Part shown: one piece after another, positions 7,728 to 16,124 of the stretch
Layout of the letters: every line of letters starts with the position of its first letter
How positions within the stretch are numbered: position 1 is the first letter of the stretch
Assembly: GCA_043743105.1 (NCBI GenBank)
Contig: JAYTXD010000043.1
Span: 1 to 53,192 of the forward strand
From: RYN-417 sp043743105
GTDB lineage: Bacteria; Patescibacteriota; Saccharimonadia; Saccharimonadales; JACDBH01
Length of the DNA: 53,192 bases
Direction of reading: 5' to 3'
Notes under the pieces: generated by a model
What the model saw: the letters and a program-made list of their open reading frames with translations, nothing else
Told to the model about the DNA's origin: nothing
The model's database searches: none
Position numbers and translations under genes: made by a program

Positions 7728-8279
7728 ATGATAAATATAGATCAAATCAGCAAAGAGCGAGCGATTAAGCTGTTTGGCAATACCGACCTTGCATCCTTTG
7801 AAATTGGAACGACAAAGGGCTTGCAGCAGATTCATAATTATCTATTTGGTGATTTGTACAACTTTGCTGGTAAGATTAGATCTAAAAATATCAGTAAAGG
7901 CAGTTTTACTTTTGCTTCTGCCATTTACTTAGTGAATGGCCTGGCCGAAATAGACAAAATGCCAGAATCAACCTTTGAAGAGATTATTAAAAAATACGTT
8001 GAAATGAATATAGCCCACCCCTTTATGGAAGGTAACGGACGTAGTACTCGCATTTGGTTAGACTTGATTTTAAAAAAAAGCCTCAAACAATGTACTGATT
8101 GGCAAAAGATAGATAAGAATGACTACATGAACGCGATGCAGCGCAGTCCAGTAAATGATTTAGAGATTCGTGAATTATTGCGCACTGGCCTCACGGATAA
8201 AATAGACGACCGAGAAGTTTTTATGAAAGGCATTGATCAATCGTATTACTATGAAGAACCCGATGACTATAAAGGCTAG
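7728..8279 (+). CDS. Fic-family protein, class III (C-terminal inhibitory helix)
   Basis: A compact 183-aa Fic protein with the full active-site motif HPFMEGNGRSTR (~residue 97). The C-terminal sequence FMKGIDQSYYYEE matches the class III inhibitory helix (S-x3-E), as in Neisseria meningitidis Fic, so it should be autoinhibited without a separate antitoxin. TATAAT at 7716-7721 is 6 nt before the ATG. It differs from the two class II Fic genes nearby, so the island gathered at least two Fic lineages. Targets are unknown; AMP transfer is the family default. Confidence 0.9.
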   Translation: MINIDQISKERAIKLFGNTDLASFEIGTTKGLQQIHNYLFGDLYNFAGKIRSKNISKGSFTFASAIYLVNGLAEIDKMPESTFEEIIKKYVEMNIAHPFMEGNGRSTRIWLDLILKKSLKQCTDWQKIDKNDYMNAMQRSPVNDLEIRELLRTGLTDKIDDREVFMKGIDQSYYYEEPDDYKG

Positions 8280-8685
8280 GGGGAGCATCTAGCTGAGGTT
8301 TCTATGTTAGCAAGAAAGTCGGACAATCTAGTTTTCTAACGGTTATAACTTGCTCTATTGTTGTGAGCCAGAAAGACCGTTTATGACATTTGCATCTTTG
8401 TATAATCCTACTAAATATTGAATTAAATCATTCAGAACTTTTTTTCTTTTTTGTCTGTGCCATATTTTTATCTCATTTTCTGATTTTTACAAATTATTTT
8501 ACTATACCTAATATATATATGTATTGTTTATGCTATTGTCAACATTATGCACAAATTTGCCATTATGCCTGAGCCGTATCTTTTAAGCGCAACAGCTTAG
8601 GCAATGTATTTTTTACAAATCCTTTGCTGTATTATGCAATGAGAAAAAGGGACAGTAACCTTTGTAATACGAGGGCTTTATAAAA
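8280..8685. other. 406-bp AT-rich gap
   Basis: I see no supported gene. TATAAT stands near 8401, and the stretch 8440-8560 is T-rich and AT-repetitive, unlike its neighbours. It marks the boundary between the fic island and the glycan cluster. Confidence 0.4.
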
Positions 8686-10440
8686 ATGGCACGGACAATA
8701 AAAAAAGCTTTAACTTTAGATAAGCTAAATGCACTTACTAATAAACAAGTTTTAGGAATTATTACAGGGTTGGCCTTGGTGGTGTTTTTTGTTGGTCTGC
8801 ACAGCCCTTTTCAGGGCGATGATAATTATCAAATCGTTAATAATCTTCCCGTTCATTCAATTAAAAAAATCGGAACTCTCTTAAGCTCCAGTACTTTTTA
8901 TGACGGTCAACAACTAACTGGCCCATCATATCGTCCGATGATGACCATTACCTTTGCGTTTATTTACACTCTTTTTAAGGCGAGCCCACCTGCGTTTCAT
9001 ATCGTGCAGCTTGGGTTTTTTGTTATGGCGGCATTTATGACGTACCTTGTATTCAAGCGGTTTTTTAAGCCTTGGCAAGCACTCATATGCGCATTAGTAC
9101 TGCTGGTGCATCCGCTTAACTCTCAGGCCGCCTTTGCAATACCGTCGTTGCAAGACGCACTTTTTATGGCATTTGGGATGCTGGCTTTATGGTTAATGCT
9201 AGCTTATAAATCTACAAAAGCATTTTTGGGGTTTGCAAGCTGTTTGTTTCTGGCGCTGTTAGCGAAAGAGATAGCAATACTTTTTGTGGTAGTAGTACTG
9301 GTCTACCTCATGCTATTTGACAAAAAAAGAATCAAAACCTTTTTTATAATACTTGTAGCCCCCATTGCACTGTATGCAGTTTTACGCATTAATGCAGTCG
9401 GGGTAATCCCGCCAAAAACCTTTATTGCGCCAATAGATCATCTAGGATTTGTACAGAGGCTATATACGGTACCTTCGATTTTACAGTTTTACTTTACAAA
9501 GTTCTTGATGCCATGGAAACTTGCAACTAGGTATTTTTGGACGTATCCAACTTTTAGCGCTCATCACGTTTTGCTGCCACTCGGCATAGATATACTAGTC
9601 ATTGGACTCGTTGTATATACTGGCCGTCGGGTCAAAAATAGACACAGCAAAAAAGATTTCAAACTATTTGCGCTATTTGGCTTGTGGGCAGGTATTGGAT
9701 TATTGCCATATCTTCAGCTTTACCCAATAGATATGACGGCCTCACCAAGTTGGTTTTACTTTTCGATGGTTGGCGTACTTGGCATGATTACCGTTACGCT
9801 CAAAGGTTTCAGGCCAAGATTTTCGGCAAATACAGTTGTAGGTACGGCAGGAGTTATTATCCTAGCACTCGCGATCAGCACAGCTGTGCAAGGCACATAT
9901 TATAAAAGTGCCTATGCCCTTGCTCAGCATGATCTTAGCGCTTCCAAAGAAGACTACGCAGCAATGAGTGATATCGCCCAAGGTCTACTGCACAAAAATA
10001 GATTTAAAGAAGCCGCAGCCTATGCTCAACAATCGATCGACGCCTATCCAACGCTCCATAACTACCAAAATCTTGGTGTTGCATTACAAAGTTTGGGAGA
10101 CTTCGGAGGTGCTATAAAAGCTTATTCTCAAGCACTTCGGTACGGCCATCAGAGCACCGTGTATGAAAACCTTGGGCTTATAGCTCTTCAGTATAATAAC
10201 CCTACAGTTAACGACAGAACGTTTCAGGAGGCGCTCAAGGCATATCCGCAGAACTTTAAGCTCTGGCTCTATTTGGCGTTATACGAAGACCAGCAAGGCC
10301 ATAACGACAATGCAAAAAAGGCATTGTTAAGAGCAAGTATGTATGGGCAAATACCAACGCAAATTTCTACACCAATATTAAACGACCTGCCGTTTACATT
10401 GCAGCTACCTAACGCACCAAAACCATTTGTGGTGCAGTAA
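8686..10440 (+). CDS. GT-C-type polytopic membrane protein with C-terminal TPR repeats
   Basis: This 584-aa protein has about ten membrane helices in residues 20-410 and TPR repeats in the last 170 residues (EAAAYAQQSIDAYPTLHNYQ, GGAIKAYSQALRYG). The first periplasmic loop begins FQGDDNYQIV, the acidic pair expected in GT-C glycosyltransferases that use polyprenyl-phosphate sugars, and the overall plan resembles TMTC/protein O-mannosyltransferase-like proteins. The likely role is transfer of a sugar to protein or polymer outside the membrane. It opens the 8686-14587 glycan cluster. Confidence 0.75.
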   Translation: MARTIKKALTLDKLNALTNKQVLGIITGLALVVFFVGLHSPFQGDDNYQIVNNLPVHSIKKIGTLLSSSTFYDGQQLTGPSYRPMMTITFAFIYTLFKASPPAFHIVQLGFFVMAAFMTYLVFKRFFKPWQALICALVLLVHPLNSQAAFAIPSLQDALFMAFGMLALWLMLAYKSTKAFLGFASCLFLALLAKEIAILFVVVVLVYLMLFDKKRIKTFFIILVAPIALYAVLRINAVGVIPPKTFIAPIDHLGFVQRLYTVPSILQFYFTKFLMPWKLATRYFWTYPTFSAHHVLLPLGIDILVIGLVVYTGRRVKNRHSKKDFKLFALFGLWAGIGLLPYLQLYPIDMTASPSWFYFSMVGVLGMITVTLKGFRPRFSANTVVGTAGVIILALAISTAVQGTYYKSAYALAQHDLSASKEDYAAMSDIAQGLLHKNRFKEAAAYAQQSIDAYPTLHNYQNLGVALQSLGDFGGAIKAYSQALRYGHQSTVYENLGLIALQYNNPTVNDRTFQEALKAYPQNFKLWLYLALYEDQQGHNDNAKKALLRASMYGQIPTQISTPILNDLPFTLQLPNAPKPFVVQ

Positions 10441-10557
10441 TAAACCTAAGCACTCGCTTTTTGTGGCAATACTCTAAGCTTATTCCGGAAAGTCTTTTAG
10501 GTATAATTTAACTATTGCCAAGTACGTCAGCAAAATGCGTAAGCAGTTTCTTTATGA

Positions 10558-10593
10558 TCAGATTAGCTGTAAAATAACCTACAGCTAATCTGA
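10558..10593. promoter_or_regulatory. 14-bp perfect inverted repeat in the intergenic region
   Basis: TCAGATTAGCTGTA (10558-10571) and TACAGCTAATCTGA (10580-10593) are perfect complements around an 8-nt loop. No T-run follows, so a terminator is unlikely. It may be an operator or an mRNA leader structure for the micro-protein gene at 10668. Confidence 0.45.
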
Positions 10594-10667
10594 CAAGTAC
10601 AGTAGTACAATTATAAAGTTATTTTAGATTTTATTTTACACTTGTTAATAATTGGAGGATCACCAGC

Positions 10668-10835
10668 ATGCACTATCTGTTTAATTTTGCCTACCTAGAC
10701 GCGGGCACAGGAAGCATGGTTATCCAGTCTATAATCGGTATTGCTGCCGGTGTTGCACTTTTTGGCCGCAAAGCATTATCTTCAGTTCGCTTGCGCAAAA
10801 AAGCCAAGAATGAAGATGCAGAAAAAGACGCATAA
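10668..10835 (+). CDS. 55-aa YLDxGTGS micro-protein, single membrane helix
   Basis: GGAGG lies 10 nt before ATG 10668. The protein starts MHYLFNFAYLDAGTGSMV, has one hydrophobic helix (IIGIAAGVALFG) and ends in a charged tail (LRKKAKNEDAEKDA). Short proteins with a YLDPGTGS-like motif followed by one helix recur next to exopolysaccharide genes in many bacteria; their biochemical role is unknown to me. Its position between the GT-C gene and the methyltransferase fits that association. Confidence 0.75.
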   Translation: MHYLFNFAYLDAGTGSMVIQSIIGIAAGVALFGRKALSSVRLRKKAKNEDAEKDA

Positions 10836-10842
10836 TCCTGAT

Positions 10843-12228
10843 ATGCACATTAAACCGGACCCAAGCTCCTACCGAGACCCAGCAGGTTTTATCTTTACTA
10901 TTGACGGTGTTGTATATCGTCAAATAAATAAAATCGCCGATGAAGCATTTACGTTTTTTAACACCTCGGGTTTATATAAAAAGTTGGTTGCCCAAAAGTT
11001 GTTGGTATCGCATACAGAGGTTAAGAATCTTAAGAATATCGAGGCAGACAGCGACCGGCTAACCATCATAAAGCCTAGGCAGGTGCCCTTTATATCGTAT
11101 CCGTATGAGTGGTCATTTCCGCAGCTTCGTGATGCAGCGCTGTTGACTTTGCGCATTCAAAAACTCGCGCTCGAGCACGGCATGATCTTAAAAGATGCAA
11201 GTGCCTACAACGTGCAATTTATTGGCAAAAAACCAATTTTTATCGATACGCTTTCTTTTGCAAGATACGAAGCGGGTAAGCCCTGGGAAGGCTACCGTCA
11301 ATTTTGTGAGCATTTTATCAATCCATTGTCTATTGCTCATTTTTCGACCGAACAAGCTATAACCATGCTCCAGACATACATAGATGGTATCCCGCTCAAT
11401 CTAGCTGTTGGTTTGTTGCCCAAAAAGGCCAAGCTAAAAAAAGGACTTTTTGCCCATATCTACCTGCACGAGCGCTCACAGCGAAAACATCAGGGTAGTG
11501 GCACCCAGGCAGCAACCGTACCGAGCCGAAAGGTGAGCAAGTTTGCATTGAATGGCCTAATGTCGAGCCTCGAGGCGGCTACTAAGGCCATGACTCCACC
11601 AAAAGTTTCAACAGAATGGGGCAAATATTATGAATTTACGAACTATAATGACAAGGCATTTCAAGATAAGGCCAAGCTGGTCGAGTCATTTATGAGTAAA
11701 CTCAATACAAAACCTCGCGTAGTATGGGATATAGGTGCTAATAACGGTGAGTTTAGCGAAATTGCCGCCAAGAGTGGAGCTTACGTGGTTGCGTGGGACA
11801 TTGACGCCAAGGCTGTCGCTGCAAATTATAAAAAGGATATGTATAACGAGCACATGATCCCCCTAGTACAGGACGTTGCCATGCCGAGCCCTGCGATTGG
11901 ATGGGCGTTAACTGAGCGTTTGTCTTTGATTGAGCGCGGTCCGGCTGATGTTGTTTTTGCATTGGCAGTTGTGCATCACCTGGCCATAGGCCGCAATGTA
12001 GGGTTGTCAAAAATTGCTGAGCTTATGAGTAAGATAGGCAAAAATATTATTATTGAGTTTATCCCTAAGACTGATTCTAAAGTAAAGCACCTGCTCACGT
12101 CCCGTAAAGATATTTTCCTAGAGTATACTATCGAAGAATTTGAGGCTGCTATGGGTACATACTTTGAGCTTAAGGTAAAAAAGCAGATTAGTGATTCGGA
12201 GCGTTGGTTGTACCTGTATACTACGTAG
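10843..12228 (+). CDS. Class I SAM-dependent methyltransferase (NoeA-like)
   Basis: About 461 aa. The N-terminal half (GMILKDASAYNVQFIGKKP, FIDTLSFARYE) is typical of long methyltransferases annotated as NoeA-like in polysaccharide and nodulation loci. The C-terminal half has the SAM-binding GxGxxxG-type loop VVWDIGANNGEF and the acidic strand end VVAWDID. ATG 10843 was chosen because earlier in-frame starts (10741, 10810) overlap the micro-protein; 10810 remains possible. It probably methylates a surface sugar or lipid-linked intermediate. Confidence 0.75.
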   Translation: MHIKPDPSSYRDPAGFIFTIDGVVYRQINKIADEAFTFFNTSGLYKKLVAQKLLVSHTEVKNLKNIEADSDRLTIIKPRQVPFISYPYEWSFPQLRDAALLTLRIQKLALEHGMILKDASAYNVQFIGKKPIFIDTLSFARYEAGKPWEGYRQFCEHFINPLSIAHFSTEQAITMLQTYIDGIPLNLAVGLLPKKAKLKKGLFAHIYLHERSQRKHQGSGTQAATVPSRKVSKFALNGLMSSLEAATKAMTPPKVSTEWGKYYEFTNYNDKAFQDKAKLVESFMSKLNTKPRVVWDIGANNGEFSEIAAKSGAYVVAWDIDAKAVAANYKKDMYNEHMIPLVQDVAMPSPAIGWALTERLSLIERGPADVVFALAVVHHLAIGRNVGLSKIAELMSKIGKNIIIEFIPKTDSKVKHLLTSRKDIFLEYTIEEFEAAMGTYFELKVKKQISDSERWLYLYTT

Positions 12229-12230
12229 TA

Positions 12231-13991
12231 GTGAAAAAGACTCAACCCAAGTCCAAAATAGTTACACAGAAGCTACAAAACAAGCTGCAAAAATTAGCAA
12301 AAAAATGCGCCTTCGTAGTGTCGCGGACCAGTTTACCAGAGATAGCTTTTGTGGGCTCGTTTATATTTGGTCACTATCTGCTCAATGCCGACTTTCAGTA
12401 TCCTGGTGAAGTTATTTTGCCCATAATCTTGTTTGCTATCATTGCTACCGTTATTTTTTATGGGTACAGGGTAGCCCTTCGAAGTTTTCTGGCAGCACGG
12501 GTAGCCAGCTTGTTGTTGCTGTATTCACTCTATAGCTATAACTACCTACCACACTGGTTGCAATCAACAGGCAAGGTTTTTTTGCCGCGACATTTCGAAA
12601 CTCAGTTTGCCAATGTGACTGCAACCGTAATTGTGTTGGGTATACTCAGTTGCGCCCTCGGGTATGGTATTGCACGGATCGTACGAGGAGTAGCGCATGT
12701 TCGTAACCTACAGATCCACAGAATTATCTTGTTTGCGATACTGTTTATTTTTGCGATTCAAAGCCTTAAAGTAGCTAATAAGCTCTATTTATTTCATCAA
12801 CAATTAAGCTATCAATACCCTAACCCCGGCCTAAAGCGTTTACCTGGAGCAGCGGTTACAAAGCCAGATATTTACTATTTTGTTTTTGACCGATACGGCA
12901 ACAACGACACGCTAAAGACTGTTTACAACCTCGACAACAGCGGCCTTACAGATTATCTTGCTGGGCAAGGCTTTGTAACGCGCAAAGATGCTAAGTCCAA
13001 CTATCCATTTACGATGCAATCAGTAAGCTCGACCCTAGCCATGCAGTACCACACCGGCTTAGGCATGTTGTTTGGTAACGCCAAGTATCAAACGGCGTTT
13101 CCGTATCGAAGTATTCTTAATAATCCGCCAATCGCTCAGGTGCTTAGAAGTAATGGCTATGCCTACAACCAAGTAAGCTCCTGGTGGGACTTTACGCGTG
13201 TTGGCATTAATGCAGAGGGCAATCCTACCAAGTCGTTTCGGCTTCGTGCTTTCGGCAAAAATTTTTATTTGAGTGATCTTACTCGCGACATTGTTAATAA
13301 GAGTATTTTGTCGCCGTGGCTTAAAAAAGGCGTAACGATGGGTAAAACGATGGTGCTTAAGTATGACAATGACAATAATCCTCGTCAAAACTTCTTTGCT
13401 CAAGAAGTAGCCGTCAAGACACTCGCCAGCACTAGCAGCTCTGTACCTCAGTTTACTTTTGCGCACTTTTTGGCCCCTCATGATCCATACATCTTTGATG
13501 CCGATGGTTCTGACCCCGCCTATGATGGTGGCCGCAATGACTACGATGAGGATGAGACCGTAAAATACTCGAAGGAAATTACCTATCTTAATACCCAGAT
13601 TAAAGACATGGTGGGCTATATCCGTCAGCATTCGCCAAACGCGGTTATTGTTATCCAGTCCGATGAAGGCCCGTATCCAAAAGAATTTCGGTATGACCTC
13701 GGCCCTAGGAGTTATTATGACCCTTCCAACTTGCCACTTACTCAAGAAAAGCAAAAATTTGGCATACTCGCCAGCTACTACATGCCCGGCGTCGACCCAA
13801 GCACGGTTGAGCAAAACATAAACTCATCTGTTAACCCATTCCGCTTTATACTTAAGCAGTACCTAGGCTATGACATTGCAATGTTACCAGACTGTCAGTT
13901 TTCGGCAGGGGACAAATATGTGATTTACAACTTTCGGAACGAAACGCCAAAGCTTCAAACCAATCCTAGCAACAGTTGTAGCGCATATTAA
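12231..13991 (+). CDS. Membrane-anchored sulfatase/phosphoethanolamine-transferase-like enzyme
   Basis: About 586 aa with GTG start at 12231, just after the upstream TAG. Residues 1-190 hold four to five membrane helices; the rest is an extracytoplasmic alkaline-phosphatase-superfamily domain: KPDIYYFVFDRYGNNDT (metal ligand and nucleophile region), FAHFLAPHDPYIF (metal-binding His/Asp) and VIVIQSDEGPYP. Such enzymes transfer phospho-alcohol groups onto glycans or lipids, or hydrolyse sulfate esters; the sequence does not tell which. It follows the methyltransferase by 2 bp and is likely in the same operon. Confidence 0.75.
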   Translation: MKKTQPKSKIVTQKLQNKLQKLAKKCAFVVSRTSLPEIAFVGSFIFGHYLLNADFQYPGEVILPIILFAIIATVIFYGYRVALRSFLAARVASLLLLYSLYSYNYLPHWLQSTGKVFLPRHFETQFANVTATVIVLGILSCALGYGIARIVRGVAHVRNLQIHRIILFAILFIFAIQSLKVANKLYLFHQQLSYQYPNPGLKRLPGAAVTKPDIYYFVFDRYGNNDTLKTVYNLDNSGLTDYLAGQGFVTRKDAKSNYPFTMQSVSSTLAMQYHTGLGMLFGNAKYQTAFPYRSILNNPPIAQVLRSNGYAYNQVSSWWDFTRVGINAEGNPTKSFRLRAFGKNFYLSDLTRDIVNKSILSPWLKKGVTMGKTMVLKYDNDNNPRQNFFAQEVAVKTLASTSSSVPQFTFAHFLAPHDPYIFDADGSDPAYDGGRNDYDEDETVKYSKEITYLNTQIKDMVGYIRQHSPNAVIVIQSDEGPYPKEFRYDLGPRSYYDPSNLPLTQEKQKFGILASYYMPGVDPSTVEQNINSSVNPFRFILKQYLGYDIAMLPDCQFSAGDKYVIYNFRNETPKLQTNPSNSCSAY

Positions 13992-13996
13992 AACCT

Positions 13997-14587
13997 ATGC
14001 CGTTTAATGATCAATTTGACCGGCGTGAACTAAGCGTCTTATTACGTGAGCTTGGGCGAGTTTTGGACGGGTACATAGATGGGGATATTGTGGAGCTGGG
14101 CTGTTATAAAGGACTGACCTCGTTAGAAATACAGAGATGGTTGCGCACTAAAAAGTCAGAAAAGCGACTATATGTATATGACTCATTTGCTGGTTTGCCG
14201 CCTAAGGTAGCCCAAGACAACAGCCCGGCGGGGATGCAGTTTAGGGCAGGGGAGCTACCGGCAACGAAGCAAGAAGTGGTACAGCTTTTTAAGAAGGCAG
14301 GCTTGCTAACGCCACATATAAAAAAGGCGTGGTTTAAGGACTTAACAACTGACGACCTGCCGACTGCTATAGCGCTCGCGTTTTTGGACGGTGACTTTTA
14401 TGAATCTATTATGGATAGTTTACGGCTAGTATGGCCACTTTTGGCCTCAGGTGCAGTGGTGCTGGTGGATGACTATCAAAATGAGGCGCTCCCCGGAGCA
14501 CAAAAAGCCGTAACGCAGTGGCTAAAAACACACCCTGCAAAGCTCAAAATTGAGGCTTCTTTAGCAGTTATTTATCCTATAATGTAG
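13997..14587 (+). CDS. TylF/MycF-type SAM-dependent O-methyltransferase
   Basis: A 196-aa protein with GDIVELGCYKGLTS (SAM loop), YVYDSFAGLP (conserved in TylF-type enzymes) and FLDGDFYESIMDSL plus VLVDDY, which carry the metal-binding acidic residues of macrocin O-methyltransferases. Family members methylate sugar hydroxyls. It is the last gene of the glycan cluster, 5 bp after the sulfatase-like gene, and converges with the EVE gene with an 11-bp overlap. Confidence 0.85.
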   Translation: MPFNDQFDRRELSVLLRELGRVLDGYIDGDIVELGCYKGLTSLEIQRWLRTKKSEKRLYVYDSFAGLPPKVAQDNSPAGMQFRAGELPATKQEVVQLFKKAGLLTPHIKKAWFKDLTTDDLPTAIALAFLDGDFYESIMDSLRLVWPLLASGAVVLVDDYQNEALPGAQKAVTQWLKTHPAKLKIEASLAVIYPIM

Positions 14588-14984
14588 ATAGTAACGAGGT
14601 AAGCTTTGCCGAAACAGTATCCGAAACTGGCATGACACTAAGTCGGGACTGACGGACAAGGGCAAAGTCTTGCAAATCGGGGGCGGCTTTAATGGTGGCG
14701 AGCGTAAGCGGATTTTGATATTTTTTGATAAATTTCATGGTAACTACCCAGCTTCTTCGGGGGTCATCTTTGTTTTCGTAGGCTTCGCTGGTTACTTGGG
14801 CCAGCCCTACGATGGCTTTTGTCGTTAATGATTCGTAAATATATACTTGATCACCTGGGTGCATTTGCCTAATAAAAAGGAGGGCAGCGTTGTTATGGAC
14901 GCCGTCCCAAAGTGTTTGACCTTCCTTTTGAAAGTTATCAATACTGTATGTATCGGGGTCAGTTTTTGCTAAGAACCAGTTCAT
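14577..14984 (-). CDS. EVE-domain protein
   Basis: A 135-aa protein beginning MNWFLAKTDPDTYSIDNF, then LWDGVHNNAALLFIRQM and GDQVYIYES, the order of motifs in EVE domains (PUA-like fold) that bind modified bases in DNA or RNA. It consists of the domain alone. TACAAT (14996-14991) lies 6 nt before the ATG, so it is probably leaderless. Its cellular role is not established; related domains read modified cytosines. Confidence 0.9.
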   Translation of the reverse strand: MNWFLAKTDPDTYSIDNFQKEGQTLWDGVHNNAALLFIRQMHPGDQVYIYESLTTKAIVGLAQVTSEAYENKDDPRRSWVVTMKFIKKYQNPLTLATIKAAPDLQDFALVRQSRLSVMPVSDTVSAKLTSLLSTL

Positions 14985-15024
14985 AAACTTATTGTAGCCT
15001 AAAGCGCGCTATAATAAAGCCTAG

Positions 15025-15879
15025 ATGACAGCAATATTTCACGCAATTATCCTTGGTATCATCGAGGGCCTCACAGAGTTTTTGCCAATTAGTAGTACGG
15101 GGCACTTAATTGTTGCCGAACACGCCATTGGTTTTAAGGACATGGCCGAGCTCTTTACGGTAGTTATTCAAATTGGGACAGTCGCGGCGGTTATATGGTA
15201 CTACCGATTAGATATAATTAGCAGAGTGCAGGGGCTTTTTAAGCGTGATAAACAAGCCAACAAGTTTTGGATTAATCTTATTATTGCCACGATTCCGGCA
15301 GGTATTATAGGCGTTGCACTTGATAAAATACTCCAAAAATATGCTGTGCCTCGTACTGTTGCCATCATGCTAATTTTGGGGGGTATAATCTTGTGGCTTG
15401 TAGAAACCTATCATCATCAAAGCCGCCCTGGTCGGTCACGTGCGCGCCTGCAGGTCGAAGAGCGCGCACCAAAAGCACAGCTTGACAGCATTACTCCAAA
15501 GCAAGCACTCGGGGTTGGTATGGCACAGGTTGTTTCGCTTGTACCGGGTGTTTCTCGCTCGGGTGCAACTATTGTGGGCGGCCTACTTTCGGGGCTCGAC
15601 CGCGTTACGGCCACTGCATTTTCGTTTTATCTGAGCATGCCTGTAATGGTGTTAGCGACTGGTTATAAAATAGCTAAAGGTCATGCCCAAATCAGCCAAC
15701 TCCCCGGTGGAATGGCGGCATTAATTGTGGGTGTAGTGACAGCATTTATAACAGGTCTTATAGCCGTATCGTGGCTGCTACAATACATTTCTAAACATGA
15801 TTTTAAAAACTTTGCTTACTACCGTATCATCTTTGGTATTTTTATTTTCGTGCTTTTAGGCCTTGGATATTTGCACTAG
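15025..15879 (+). CDS. uppP: Undecaprenyl-diphosphatase
   Basis: A 284-aa polytopic protein with both active-site signatures of UppP/BacA: EGLTEFLPISSTGHL near the N-terminus and PGVSRSGAT near residue 178. It dephosphorylates undecaprenyl diphosphate, recycling the carrier for peptidoglycan and surface glycans. TATAAT at 15010-15015 is 9 nt before the ATG. The length matches the family. It stands alone between the EVE gene and the riboswitch locus. Confidence 0.97.
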   Translation: MTAIFHAIILGIIEGLTEFLPISSTGHLIVAEHAIGFKDMAELFTVVIQIGTVAAVIWYYRLDIISRVQGLFKRDKQANKFWINLIIATIPAGIIGVALDKILQKYAVPRTVAIMLILGGIILWLVETYHHQSRPGRSRARLQVEERAPKAQLDSITPKQALGVGMAQVVSLVPGVSRSGATIVGGLLSGLDRVTATAFSFYLSMPVMVLATGYKIAKGHAQISQLPGGMAALIVGVVTAFITGLIAVSWLLQYISKHDFKNFAYYRIIFGIFIFVLLGLGYLH

Positions 15880-15944
15880 AGAGGCCACGCTACAGGTTGT
15901 GGATAAACAAAGCAAATACTACTACAGCTAGCGTAAGCGTTTGA

Positions 15945-15953
15945 TGCTACACT
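15945..15953 (+). promoter_or_regulatory. Extended -10 promoter of the riboswitch transcript
   Basis: TGC followed by TACACT (15948-15953) is an extended -10 box. Transcription would start near 15960, just upstream of the aptamer. No clear -35 is visible. Confidence 0.45.
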
Positions 15954-15960
15954 AGGGCTA

Positions 15961-16124
15961 GTTAACAATTATAAGCTGGAAGCAGGTGAAAATCCTGCAC
16001 TGTGCCGCAACGGTAATCCTTATACCAAAGGAAAGTCCGATTACAGCTCTAAAAGACTCCCGAGCAGGAGCAATGCGTACATATGCGCACCCCCTGCTTA
16101 CGTTTATGTGGCAGGAGAATAAAA
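15961..16124 (+). promoter_or_regulatory. Cobalamin riboswitch (RF00174-like) with a Shine-Dalgarno-sequestering switch
   Basis: The core reads GCAGGTGAAAATCCTGC, then CACTGTGCCGCAACGGT, then AAAGTCCGA, the conserved J/P blocks of the cobalamin (B12-box) aptamer. AGCTG (15973-15977) and CAGCT (16044-16048) close the core. Downstream, CCTGC (16093-16097) can pair either with AGCAGG (16063-16068) or with GCAGG (16111-16115), which overlaps the AGGAG ribosome-binding site (16113-16117). These exclusive pairings suggest translational control, off with cobalamin in most known cases. The regulated gene is the unrecognised protein at 16125. Confidence 0.85.

Noticed and set aside
8390..8572. 60-aa plus-strand frame in the AT-rich gap
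   Set aside because: Composition is that of random AT-rich DNA (Phe/Ile/Tyr-rich), no ribosome-binding site, no motif.
13059..13814. 251-aa minus-strand frame within the sulfatase-like gene
   Set aside because: It is the shadow of the strongly supported plus-strand gene and shows no motif or start signal.
16083..16124. ATG 16083 as the start of the riboswitch-controlled gene
   Set aside because: It lies inside the expression-platform hairpin, has no ribosome-binding site, and adds 14 basic/Cys residues; GTG 16125 has AGGAG at 7 nt.
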